In this document: piece after piece, positions 17,247-25,353 of the stretch
Numbering within the stretch: the stretch's first letter is position 1
Layout: every line of letters starts with the position of its first letter
NCBI GenBank assembly: GCA_963719805.1
Contig: CAVRDF010000007.1
Coordinates: 248,001-312,000, forward strand
DNA: 64,000 bases
Source of the DNA: JAMXLO01 sp963719805
GTDB lineage: Bacteria; Pseudomonadota; Alphaproteobacteria; Acetobacterales; Acetobacteraceae
Reading direction: 5' to 3'
Made by a program: the position numbers and the translations under genes
Notes under the pieces: generated by a model
Seen by the model: only the letters and a program-made list of their open reading frames with translations
What the model was told of the DNA's origin: nothing
Databases searched by the model: none

Positions 17247-18389
17247 ATGAGCCAACCGGCTGGTGCATCGGTTGTCATTGTCGGCGGCGGCGCCACCGGC
17301 CTTTCCGCCGGGTGGTGGCTGGCGCGCGAGGGCATTGATGTCCTGGTGATCGACAAGGGTATCGTCGGCTGGGAGGCGTCCGGACGCAACGGCGGTGGCT
17401 GCACGCATCCCTTCAGCCCGTTGTTCAAGGAAGAACAACGGCTGTGGCCGATGATGGACGAGCTGCTCGGCTACCCGACCGAGTTCCGCCCTCGGCGCAT
17501 CCGCATCGCGATGGATGAGGAGCAGATGCGGCGCTATGGGCAGGCGCGGCAACATGCGGTGCGTCAGGGCTTCGTCTCCGAAGCTCTGGATGCTCAAGCG
17601 TTGCGTGAGTTGGTTCCGTTGGCCGGCGACGATATTGCCGGGGGCTATCTGCACAGCTTTGGTGGACACGCAAATCCGCAACGGACCGTGCAGGGCTATG
17701 CCTGGGCGATGCAGGATCACGGTGGCCGCGTCCTGCAACACACCACGGTGCAGGGTTTCACCACCGCCGGCGGCAAGGTGACAGCGGTGCGGACCGATCG
17801 CGGGGTTATCGGCTGCGACACGCTGGTTCTCGCGGCGGGGCCGCAGATCAACCACCTGGCGGGTTCACTTGGCGTGAGCGTGCCAATGGTCGCGGCACGT
17901 GCCGAAATGATCGTGACCGAACCTTTGCCGCTGATGCCGATGGGCGGCGTCGACGGCAACGGCTTGTATGGACGCCAGACATTGCGCGGCAATCTCGCCT
18001 ATGGCGGCGGACCGCATGAATGGTTGGATGTGCACGACAACCACGTGCCGCATCGCTCGAGTACACCGCTGATGCGCAACATCGCCTTACGCCTCGCCGA
18101 ATTGTTCCCGCGTGCCGCCCATGCGCGCGTGATCAGAAGCTGGGCCGGCATCATCGAGAACACGCCGGACGGCCGCCCGGTGATCGAGCGCATGGCGTCG
18201 CCGGACAATGTGGTGATCGCCACGCTCTCGAGTATCGGCTTCGGTTTGTCGCCGGCGACCGGCCACGCGGTCCGCGATCTTGTCGTGGACGGTGCGTGCG
18301 GCTTTGCCGATCTGAGCAGCCTCGGGCTGTCACGCTTTGAACAGCTCGAACCTGATTGGATCGCGCTGCAGGGGTGGCGTCCGCTGTAG
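17247..18389 (+). CDS. FAD-dependent amine/imino-acid oxidoreductase (DAO family, HcnC/OoxB-type beta subunit)
   Basis: A 380-residue DAO-superfamily flavoprotein. SVVIVGGGATGLSAGWWLAREGIDVLVIDKG is the dinucleotide-binding motif, followed by GWEASGRNGGGC, the usual FAD-contact loop, and a C-terminal RSWAGIIENTPDGRPVIERM and GFGLSPATGHAVRDLV that close the FAD site. It begins at the base after the previous stop, so the two are co-translated and probably form an alpha/beta complex that oxidises a secondary or tertiary amine, passing electrons to a quinone or cytochrome. With the Rieske oxygenase it could carry out successive N-demethylations. Confidence 0.88.
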   Translation: MSQPAGASVVIVGGGATGLSAGWWLAREGIDVLVIDKGIVGWEASGRNGGGCTHPFSPLFKEEQRLWPMMDELLGYPTEFRPRRIRIAMDEEQMRRYGQARQHAVRQGFVSEALDAQALRELVPLAGDDIAGGYLHSFGGHANPQRTVQGYAWAMQDHGGRVLQHTTVQGFTTAGGKVTAVRTDRGVIGCDTLVLAAGPQINHLAGSLGVSVPMVAARAEMIVTEPLPLMPMGGVDGNGLYGRQTLRGNLAYGGGPHEWLDVHDNHVPHRSSTPLMRNIALRLAELFPRAAHARVIRSWAGIIENTPDGRPVIERMASPDNVVIATLSSIGFGLSPATGHAVRDLVVDGACGFADLSSLGLSRFEQLEPDWIALQGWRPL

Positions 18390-18420
18390 GTGATGTTTCA
18401 TCTTGTGACAGCGCGGATTT

Positions 18421-18442
18421 AACGCAACGGAACAGTTGCGTT
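18421..18442 (+). terminator. Hairpin AACGCAAC/GTTGCGTT, possible terminator of the Rieske operon
   Basis: A perfect 8+8 inverted repeat with a 6-nt loop (GGAACA), 32 bp after the DAO-family gene's stop, followed by TTAATTG. The stem is only half GC and the T-run is short, so termination is plausible but weak; it could also be a protein-binding palindrome for the next gene's promoter. Confidence 0.45.
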
Positions 18443-18495
18443 TAATTGTGGCGGGCCGTACAAGGAGCACGCACTGCTGACTGTGGGAGCTGCTC

Positions 18496-18828
18496 ATGAT
18501 GAGCCTGAGACATGCGGCAATCCTTGGCACCGCCTCGATCGCTCTGGCCGCGGCGCCGGTCCATTCGGCCTTTGCCTGGCGTCACGGCGGTCCGGTATTC
18601 TGGCCGTTCGCACTCGGTGCCGCCGTGGTGACCGGGGCGGCAATCGTCGCCACGGCGCCGTTCCGGGCACTGGCCGCACCGGTCTATGCGCCGCCGCCAG
18701 CGTACTATCCGCAGGGCCCAGCCTATTACCCGCCGGCACCCGCCTATTACGCGCCGCCGCCGGCGTACTATCCACCGCCTGGCTATTACGCGCCGCCGAG
18801 CTACTACGCGCCGTCGCCGGCCGGTTAG
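18496..18828 (+). CDS. Pro/Tyr-rich exported protein with PPAYY repeats, 110 aa
   Basis: A 110-residue protein. Residues 1-28 form a signal peptide (HAAILGTASIALAAAPVHSAFA), followed by a hydrophobic PVFWPFALGAAVVTGAAIVATAPF stretch that could be a membrane anchor. The last 45 residues are a low-complexity tail of repeated A/G-YY-P/A-PP units (PPAYY, PAYYP, GYYAPPSYY). Such tails occur in alphaproteobacterial envelope proteins of unknown function. No domain is recognised. It stands alone before the TetR-type gene. Confidence 0.7.
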   Translation: MMSLRHAAILGTASIALAAAPVHSAFAWRHGGPVFWPFALGAAVVTGAAIVATAPFRALAAPVYAPPPAYYPQGPAYYPPAPAYYAPPPAYYPPPGYYAPPSYYAPSPAG

Positions 18829-18845
18829 TATAATCCCCGGCCTGC

Positions 18846-18862
18846 ACCCGCATTCCGCGGGT
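18846..18862. promoter_or_regulatory. Inverted repeat upstream of the TetR-type gene (possible operator)
   Basis: ACCCGC-N5-GCGGGT is a perfect 6+6 repeat 20 bp before the TTG start of the TetR-family gene. TetR proteins often bind such a palindrome in their own leader. It could instead be the tail hairpin of the upstream Pro/Tyr-rich gene, although no T-run follows. Confidence 0.3.
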
Positions 18863-18881
18863 CTGGATCTGGGTTGATGGG

Positions 18882-19574
18882 TTGAGCACTCGTGGTGTCC
18901 TGGACGGAACTGTCGCCGGCGCTGAGCCGCTGTCCGCCCGGCGCGGCGGCCGGCCTTCGCGCGAGCAGGCGGCCCAACTCGCGGACCGCATCCTTGATGT
19001 CGCAACCGAGCTGTTCCTGGCCGAAGGCTACGGTGCCACCAGCATCGAGTCAGTCGCGCAGCGCGCAAGGATTTCCAAGCGCACATTCTATCATCGTTTT
19101 CCCGACAAGGCCGCGCTGTTCAGCGCCGTACTTCACCGGATCATCCAAGGGATCAAACCGCCGCCCGACGTATCGCTGTTTGACGGCAGCGATCTCGATG
19201 AGGTTCTGCGTCGCCTAGCACGGCTTGCTGTGCACGCCTCGGTTGCCCCGATGGCGTTGGCGATCAGCCGGTTGATGCTCGCCGAGGCGCATCGCTTTCC
19301 GGAACTCGCCGCAATCGTCGCAGGTGAGGGCAGCCGCGCCGAAGCCGTCAAGCAGATCACCGCGATACTCGAGCGCGCGGCTCGCGCCGGCCGGCTTGCC
19401 ATCGATCGGCCGGGATTCGCCGCCGAGCAATTCCTTGCTCTGCTGATGACAGTTCCACAGCGCCGCGCCCACGGCCTTGGGGCGCCAATGACCCGCGCGG
19501 AACTCGATCGCTGGGCCGATGATTGCGTCAACCTGTTTCTCAACGGCTGCCGGCATTGGCAGGTTGGTGGATAG
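18882..19574 (+). CDS. TetR-family transcriptional regulator
   Basis: A 230-residue TetR/AcrR-type repressor. The N-terminal HTH (residues about 30-75) reads ADRILDVATELFLAEGYGATSIESVAQRARISKRTFYHRFPDKAALFSAVLHRII, with the conserved SKRTFYHRFPDK recognition helix. The C-terminal half is an all-helical ligand/dimer domain. The TTG start at 18882 gives a 20-residue polar extension before the HTH; it may truly start later. It converges on the peptide-type ABC operon across 12 bp, so that operon is not obviously its target. Confidence 0.85.
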   Translation: MSTRGVLDGTVAGAEPLSARRGGRPSREQAAQLADRILDVATELFLAEGYGATSIESVAQRARISKRTFYHRFPDKAALFSAVLHRIIQGIKPPPDVSLFDGSDLDEVLRRLARLAVHASVAPMALAISRLMLAEAHRFPELAAIVAGEGSRAEAVKQITAILERAARAGRLAIDRPGFAAEQFLALLMTVPQRRAHGLGAPMTRAELDRWADDCVNLFLNGCRHWQVGG

Positions 19575-19586
19575 CCAGGCGAAGCT

Positions 19587-20513
19587 TCAGCCGGATTGCG
19601 CGATCGCCGACGCCGCGGCATCGCGTTGCATGCGAACGAGATCGGCCGGCGGAATGTGACAGGCAATGCGGTGTCCATCGTCTGACACACGCTCGGGCGG
19701 CCGTTCCGTCGCGCAGATCGCCCCCAGATTGCGTGGACACCGTGTATGAAACGGGCACCCGGACGGCGGCGAAAGCGCACTCGGCAACTCTCCGGACAGC
19801 ACGATGCGTTGCCGGCGATGGCGCGCATCGATCCTCGGCGCTGCCGAGAGCAGCGCCTCGGTATAGGGATGATAGGGCGGTTCGAAGACGCGTTCGGTTG
19901 CGCCAACCTCCATCACCATCCCCAGGTACATCACCACGACATTGTCGGCGATGTAGCGAACGAAACCAAGATCGTGACTGATGACAATCAGCGTGGTTTG
20001 CTGCGTGCGCTGCATGTCGAGCAGCAGTTCGGTGATCGCCGCCTGCACCGACACATCGAGCGCGGATACCGGTTCGTCAGCCACCACAAGCTTCGGCGTA
20101 CCAGCAAACGCGCGGGCAATGCCGACGCGCTGCTTCTGTCCTCCGGACAACTGGCTTGGCCGGCGCTCGGCGGAGGAAGCAGGCAGGCGCGTCAAATTCA
20201 GCAGAGAGCACACACGCGCTTGCACGCTGGCCTTGCCGCGTGTGACGCCAAGCTTGCGCACCGCGCGGGCGATCTGCCGGCCAACAGTATAACTCGGATT
20301 CAGCGTCTCATCCGGATTCTGGAACACCATCTGCAAGTCACGCAGCAACGCCGCGGGACGCCGATGCACCGGAAGCCGCGCGAGATCCAGCGTTTCGAAT
20401 TGCAGCGTGCCGGCGGTAGCCGATGTCAGCCCCATCAGGATGTTGGCGAACGTGGATTTGCCACAGCCAGAACTCACCGACAATTGCCAGTGTTTGGCCG
20501 TGCCTGGCGTCAA
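19587..20513 (-). pseudogene. C-terminal half of a frameshifted double ABC ATPase (second nucleotide-binding domain)
   Basis: This frame carries the second nucleotide-binding domain of a fused DppD-DppF-type ATPase. It has the Walker A residues SGCGKST, Q-loop MVFQNPDETLNPSY, signature LSGGQKQRVGIARAF, Walker B LVVADEPVSALD and H-loop VISHDLGFV, then the oligopeptide-importer C-terminal segment with its two Cys (SGCPFHTRCPRN...C). It has no start codon of its own. It joins the upstream frame if one T is removed at 20471/20472 (see the partner entry). The reading is intact from SGCGKST to its stop, so if translated the domain would look functional. Confidence 0.8.
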
Positions 20514-21651
20514 AGGTCAGATCCTGGTTGGCGCGCACCGCGTGACCGCGTCCGTGTCCGCGCAGCGGATATACCTTGCTCAGGCCGTCAGCCATCACCA
20601 GCGTTCGTCCGCTCTCTTGCGCCGCGCCCTCAACGCGTTCCGACAGAGGCAGCGATGTCATCTCCGACGCGCGCGCGCATCGAACAGATGTCATCGGATC
20701 GGTTGCAAGTGTCGCGAGTGAAATCTCACCCCGGTCGCATACTCCCGGACGCGCATGATCGCACCGCGGCGCAAAACGGCAGCCGCCTTGGAGTTCGCGC
20801 AATGAAGGCACCTGGCCGCGAATGGGTGTCAGCGATTGCGCATTGCGGGGGACATCGGGCCGTGGAACACAGCGCATCAGACCGGCCGTATAGGGATGAC
20901 GCGGCGCCGCGAACATCTGGCCGACGTCACCGGTCTCGACGATTTCGCCGGCATACATCACGGCGGCGCGGTCGCAGATCTGCCCGACGAGACCCAGATT
21001 GTGCGAAATGAACAGCATTGCCGTGTTGTGGCTGCGCCGCAGCTTCATCAGCAGTTCGACGATGCCGGCCTCGATCGTCACGTCGAGAGCGGTGGTCGGT
21101 TCGTCCAGCAGCAACAGGCGTGGTTGCGCCAGCAGCGCCATCGCGATCACCACGCGCTGCTGCTGTCCGCCCGACAGTTGATGCGGATAGGCGGACATGA
21201 TGCGCACCGGGTCCGGCAGATCCATCTCCGCAAGCATGGCGCAGGCGCTTTGCTCCGCTTGTCGCGGCGTGACGGCGCGATGGATGATGCCGACTTCAGC
21301 AAGCTGCTTACCGATACGCATGCTGGGATTTAGCGCCGACATTGCCTCCTGGTAGACGATGGCGATGCCGGGCCCGCGGAGGCGGCGCAGTTCCTCGGTT
21401 GTCAGGCTGGCGAGATCCTGCCCGGCGAACCGGATACTGCCACCGGTCAGCCGACCATTGCGCCCGAAATAGCCGAGACTTGCCAGGGCGAGGGTGGACT
21501 TCCCGCAGCCGGACTCGCCGACCAGGCCAACGGCTTCGCCCTCATGAATGGACAGCGACACGCCAGTGGCCGCCGGGACCAGTCCCGCGCGCGTGCGATA
21601 CGCGATCGAGACATCGTTCATTTCGAGCAGAGGTGTGCGCGTCAGCATCAT
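20338..21651 (-). CDS. N-terminal part of a fused peptide-type double ABC ATPase, cut by a frameshift in the second Walker A
   Basis: Starts at ATG 21651, overlapping the permease stop (ATGA). Residues 1 to about 260 form a complete DppD-like ATPase: Walker A VGESGCGKSTLALASL, Q-loop IVYQEAMSALNPSM, signature LSGGQQQRVVIAMAL, Walker B LLLLDEPTTALD. A second ATPase domain begins (GLSKVYPLRG...GQTLAIVGE), but the next codons read FWLWQIH instead of SGCGKST because of one extra T at 20471/20472 in the sequence GAGTTCTGGC. The frame then ends at 20338 with unrelated residues. Without that base the gene 21651-19587 encodes 687 residues, the normal size of fused double ATPases. It is either a sequencing error or a genuine lesion. 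Confidence 0.85.
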   Translation of the reverse strand: MMLTRTPLLEMNDVSIAYRTRAGLVPAATGVSLSIHEGEAVGLVGESGCGKSTLALASLGYFGRNGRLTGGSIRFAGQDLASLTTEELRRLRGPGIAIVYQEAMSALNPSMRIGKQLAEVGIIHRAVTPRQAEQSACAMLAEMDLPDPVRIMSAYPHQLSGGQQQRVVIAMALLAQPRLLLLDEPTTALDVTIEAGIVELLMKLRRSHNTAMLFISHNLGLVGQICDRAAVMYAGEIVETGDVGQMFAAPRHPYTAGLMRCVPRPDVPRNAQSLTPIRGQVPSLRELQGGCRFAPRCDHARPGVCDRGEISLATLATDPMTSVRCARASEMTSLPLSERVEGAAQESGRTLVMADGLSKVYPLRGHGRGHAVRANQDLTFDARHGQTLAIVGEFWLWQIHVRQHPDGADIGYRRHAAIRNAGSRAASGASASRGVAA

Positions 21652-22517
21652 TCCTGCGTCACGAGTTCGCGCAGTCCATCGGCGAGCAGGTTCAATCCCA
21701 GCACGAGCGAAGAAATCGCGATGCAGGGAAACAGCACCATGTGAGGAAACACCAAGGCGAACTGTCGCGTCTGGTTGACCATGCTGCCCCAATCCGGGTC
21801 GGGTGGCGGCAGGCCCAGACCGAGAAAGCCAAGCGTTCCGATTGTGACGACGACATAACCCAGGCGCAGGCAGGCATCGACAATGAGCGGTCCGGCAGCA
21901 TTTGGCAGTATTTCCACGAACATGATGCGCCATGTCGGTTCGCCGCGCAGCTCTGCCGCTGCCACGAAGGCACGATTGCGCAACGCGAGTGTCAAGCCAC
22001 GCGTAAGGCGCATGATCGCGGGACTTGAGGCGAGCGTCACCGCCAGGACGATGTTCAACCCTGATGCGCCAAACTTGGAGACGATGATGATGTAGAGCAC
22101 GAGCGCGGGGAATGCGAGAACGAGGTCGGAGATCCGGGACAGCAGGTCATCCACCCAACCGCGCCGATACCCTGCGAGCAGGCCGCCCGTCATGCCGACG
22201 AAGAAGGAAAGTGCTGTGGCCAATGGCGCGTAGACGAGAACTGTTCGCGTGCCCCAGATGACACGCGACAGGATATCGCGGCCAAGATGATCGGTACCGA
22301 ACCAGAACACCACGCCGCCGGGACCAACAGTACCTGGTGATGCCATCGGACGTATCGGCATGTTTGGCGGAAATGGTGCAATCCATGGTGCGGCAATCGC
22401 GACCAGAAGCCAGAACCCGACTATAGCGCAGCCGAACATCGCTGCTTTGCTACGGCCGATCGGCTGCAGCCATGCAAAGCGTTCCACCGGTCGGGTGACG
22501 TCAATCATCTCGCTCAT
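21648..22517 (-). CDS. Peptide/nickel-type ABC importer permease (DppC-like)
   Basis: A 289-residue inner-membrane permease. It has the N-terminal OppC segment with one helix (AAMFGCAIVGFWLLVAIAAPWIAPFPP) and a periplasmic HLGRDILSRVIWGTR, then the BPD_transp_1 helices. The EAA loop LRGEPTWRIMFVEILPNAAGPLIV, which docks to the ATPase, is typical. It overlaps both neighbours by 4 bp (ATGA), so the operon SBP-DppB-DppC-ATPase is tightly coupled. Confidence 0.92.
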   Translation of the reverse strand: MSEMIDVTRPVERFAWLQPIGRSKAAMFGCAIVGFWLLVAIAAPWIAPFPPNMPIRPMASPGTVGPGGVVFWFGTDHLGRDILSRVIWGTRTVLVYAPLATALSFFVGMTGGLLAGYRRGWVDDLLSRISDLVLAFPALVLYIIIVSKFGASGLNIVLAVTLASSPAIMRLTRGLTLALRNRAFVAAAELRGEPTWRIMFVEILPNAAGPLIVDACLRLGYVVVTIGTLGFLGLGLPPPDPDWGSMVNQTRQFALVFPHMVLFPCIAISSLVLGLNLLADGLRELVTQE

Positions 22518-23446
22518 GCGGTGCGCATCCGCGGATTGAGCGCGAGATAGCCAAGATCCGAAACAGTCTGGGTGATGGCGGCGATCGCCACCGCGATCAT
22601 TGTACAGGCTTCCAGCAGATAAAGGTCCTTGCCGAGGGAAGCCTCCAGTATGAGCGAACCGAACCCCTTGAACGCAAAAAAGTATTCCACAACGATGACG
22701 CCCGCGATGAGCCAGTTGACATGCAGCATGAGCAGCGTGAACGGCGCAATCAGTGCGTTGCGCAAGGCATGTCGCAGGATAACGCGTCGATACGGCAGGC
22801 CGCGCAGAATAGCCGCACGGATATAGGCCATGTTCATGACCTCGGCCATTGCGGCTCGGGTGATGCGCGCGATGTAGCCGAAGTCATACAGGACCAGTAC
22901 CAGCACCGGCATGACCAGTTGCCGGTAGGAAAAGCCGTCCAACATCGAGCTGGTGCCGGGCAGCCAATGCAGGCTGAAGACGAATATCGCAGAGACCAGG
23001 ACCGTGCTGGCGAATGGCGGGATCGAGGTGGTCAGAATGCAGACCGCTGATACGGCGCGGTCGAGCCATGATCCCTCCTTCATGCCGGCGAGCACACCCA
23101 TCCCAAGTGACAGCGGGATGAGCACGACAAAGAACCAGAACCCCAGGATCGCGGTATTTTCCAGCCGCTGCATGACAATGTGTGACACCGGGGTCAGGAA
23201 CAGGCGCGATTGACCCCACTCACCGACGACAAAATGCCCAAGCCAGATGAGGTAACGCAGAACGATCGGCTGGTCATAGCCATTGGCCGCAAGCCAAAGC
23301 TGCCGCTGCTCCGGCGTGGAATACGGTCCAAGCTCGGCGAGCGCCACGTCACCCGGCAGCAGCTCGAACAACAGAAACAACAACAGCGAGGCCGCGACCA
23401 TGGTCGCGAGCGTCCATCCGATCCGGCGGCAAATCTGCTGCGCCAC
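22514..23446 (-). CDS. Peptide/nickel-type ABC importer permease (DppB-like)
   Basis: A 310-residue permease with six predicted helices. The N-terminal RIGWTLATMVAASLLLFLLFELLPGDVALAELGPYSTPEQ is the OppB/DppB opening (the 'PGD' turn and the 'lg...st' loop). The EAA loop is AAILRGLPYRRVILRHALRNALIAPFTLL. The last residues NPRMRTA follow the 'DPRir' C terminus common in DppB. It starts 15 bp after the binding-protein stop and overlaps the DppC-like gene by 4 bp. Confidence 0.92.
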   Translation of the reverse strand: MAQQICRRIGWTLATMVAASLLLFLLFELLPGDVALAELGPYSTPEQRQLWLAANGYDQPIVLRYLIWLGHFVVGEWGQSRLFLTPVSHIVMQRLENTAILGFWFFVVLIPLSLGMGVLAGMKEGSWLDRAVSAVCILTTSIPPFASTVLVSAIFVFSLHWLPGTSSMLDGFSYRQLVMPVLVLVLYDFGYIARITRAAMAEVMNMAYIRAAILRGLPYRRVILRHALRNALIAPFTLLMLHVNWLIAGVIVVEYFFAFKGFGSLILEASLGKDLYLLEACTMIAVAIAAITQTVSDLGYLALNPRMRTA

Positions 23447-23461
23447 AGTCAGCGGCGCGGC

Positions 23462-25129
23462 TCAGGTTTTTTCGACCGCCAATTCGTCCAGGAAGAGATA
23501 GCTCGTCGGATGCATGCGGAATCCCTTCACCTTGCGGTCGTACCCGGCCTGCACGATGCGCCACAGCGGTTGCACGATCGGCCCATCCTGCTGAAGGATC
23601 TGTTCGAGTTGGGCCATGACGACGCGCCGCTTGTCGGCTTCGAGAATGCCTTCGGCCTGGGTCAGCAACCGATCGAACTCGGGGTTGGAATAGCTCAATT
23701 CATTCCACGGCGTGCCTGTGCGATAGGCGAGTCCAAGTACCATCACGCCCAGTGGCCGGTGGGTCCAGGTGGTATAACCGAACGGCACCTTGTCCCAGAC
23801 CGCCCAGAAACTCGCCGACGGCATGAGATTGATCTTCACATCGATGCCAGCCGCCTTCCACATCTCAACCATGACCTGCACCGACGCCAGTTCCCAGGCA
23901 GGATCGCCTTTGCAGGCGATTTCGAGTGGCAGCCCATTGGGATAACCGGCCTCCGCCAATAGCTGTTTCGCCTTGGCGATGTCCTGTTTTATCATCGGCA
24001 GCTTCGCATACTCCGGATGCACCGGCGCAACCTGGTGGTGTTCGCCCACGGACGCCTGGCCACGGAACACGATGTCGATGACCTTCTGCTGATCGATCGC
24101 CAACTTCAGAGCCTGGCGGACCCGCACGTCGTTGAATGGCTTCTGATCGTATTTGCCTCGCACAACGGCTGTCTGCGCGGTGGTGGCAGGATAGAGCACG
24201 ACATCCGGCAGCGCCTTGACAGCGTCGAGTTGTGAGAAATCCACTTCGTTGAGGCCATCGACCTGCTTGGAAGCCAGCGCCGCGATCTTGGCGCCAACAT
24301 CATCGCCCAGGTCGATGAATTCGACTTCGTCAAGATGCACCGGCTTGCCCCAGTAGCTCTTGCTGGCGCGCAGCACGGCATTCTGACCGACATTGTAGGT
24401 GACGAGTTCGAATGGCCCGGTGCCGTTCATGCCCACCTTGAACGCGGCATTCTCCATCGGGTCGAGCATGAAGAACGGGTAGTGGAACAGGTGTTCCGGC
24501 ACCGCGAGTTGCGCCTCCTTGCAGTTCAGCCGGAAGCTCTTGTCGTTGATCTTCTCGATCGCATTCGCGCTCCACAGCCGCACTGATTTGACCGGCTTGC
24601 CATCTTTCATTTCACCGGTGTCGTACGGCTCAAGCAGATAACCCTTCATCAGGCCAAGCACGGATGAACCAGTCTTCGGATCAAGTACCCGCTTGATGTT
24701 CCAGATCGCATCGTCGGCGGTGAATGGGCGCCCGGTCCGCCACTTGGCGTCTGGATGGATGGTCAGCGTCCAGCTCTTCAGGTCCTCGCTCGCCTCCCAC
24801 TTCTCCAGCAACTCGGGGTGCGTAATATTGTTCTGATCGGTGCGGGTCAGATACTGCACCGTGTTCCGCAGCACATTACTCGGCTCGACCCAGGAGATGG
24901 TCTGCGGGTCCTTCACCTCCTGCACCCGCATACCGATGCGGATCTTGCCGCCCTTCGGCAAATCGGCTTGCGCCCGCGCGGGTGCTGGCAGACCAGCCAT
25001 TGCATAGGCAGTGCCCGCGGCTACCCCAAGCAGGGTGGCGGTGCGCAGGAATTCTCGCCGGCCGATCTTCCCGTGCTGCAATTCATTCTGCAGTCTCGGC
25101 AGATAGGCGTGTTCACGAGCCTTGGCCAT
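23462..25129 (-). CDS. Family 5 extracellular solute-binding protein (peptide/opine-type), Tat-type signal
   Basis: A 555-residue periplasmic binding protein for the importer encoded downstream. Residues 18-45 (GRREFLRTATLLGVAAGTAYAMAGLPAPARA) are a twin-arginine-like signal. The mature part matches the family 5 fold: WTLTIHPDAKWRTGRPFTADDAIWNIKRVLDP is the usual SBP_bac_5 block. The start at 25129 has a strong AGGAGG just upstream, unlike the longer reading. The ligand class (peptide, opine, sugar or betaine) is not predictable. Confidence 0.92.
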   Translation of the reverse strand: MAKAREHAYLPRLQNELQHGKIGRREFLRTATLLGVAAGTAYAMAGLPAPARAQADLPKGGKIRIGMRVQEVKDPQTISWVEPSNVLRNTVQYLTRTDQNNITHPELLEKWEASEDLKSWTLTIHPDAKWRTGRPFTADDAIWNIKRVLDPKTGSSVLGLMKGYLLEPYDTGEMKDGKPVKSVRLWSANAIEKINDKSFRLNCKEAQLAVPEHLFHYPFFMLDPMENAAFKVGMNGTGPFELVTYNVGQNAVLRASKSYWGKPVHLDEVEFIDLGDDVGAKIAALASKQVDGLNEVDFSQLDAVKALPDVVLYPATTAQTAVVRGKYDQKPFNDVRVRQALKLAIDQQKVIDIVFRGQASVGEHHQVAPVHPEYAKLPMIKQDIAKAKQLLAEAGYPNGLPLEIACKGDPAWELASVQVMVEMWKAAGIDVKINLMPSASFWAVWDKVPFGYTTWTHRPLGVMVLGLAYRTGTPWNELSYSNPEFDRLLTQAEGILEADKRRVVMAQLEQILQQDGPIVQPLWRIVQAGYDRKVKGFRMHPTSYLFLDELAVEKT

Positions 25130-25353
25130 TATCCGAAGCCTCCTTCTTCTTATTGAATGCCGGATAGTCATCCAGCGATCCCGCGCAACCGTTTACGGCC
25201 TGTAAGCCCGCAGTGCACCGCCGGGGTCTCCCGGCGCCATCATAGGATGATCTGGATCAGAACGAAAAGCGTTGCTGGCGCCGCCCTCGGTCCCACTAAC
25301 ATCTCGTGGCCAGCGCATGATACGTTGGTCCTACCCGTTCGGAGATTGTCGAG
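25130..25353. promoter_or_regulatory. Divergent promoter region, peptide-type importer operon / AraC-TPR regulator (224 bp)
   Basis: Shared upstream region of the binding-protein gene (reverse) and the AraC-TPR gene (forward). It holds TTAC-N5-GTAA at 25193-25205 and ATCAT-AGG-ATGAT at 25239-25251, both perfect but short inverted repeats that could bind a regulator. The arrangement itself suggests that the AraC-type protein controls the importer. I cannot assign -35/-10 boxes. Confidence 0.4.

Noticed and set aside
18660..18828. Direct repeats in the Pro/Tyr-rich gene, considered as a CRISPR-like or tandem repeat array
   Set aside because: The units are in-frame codons of a low-complexity protein tail, vary in length and have no spacers.
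19746..21011. A 421-codon forward frame opposite the double ABC ATPase
   Set aside because: Composition is Arg/His/Gln-rich with no family features. It is the complement of well-conserved ATPase motifs.
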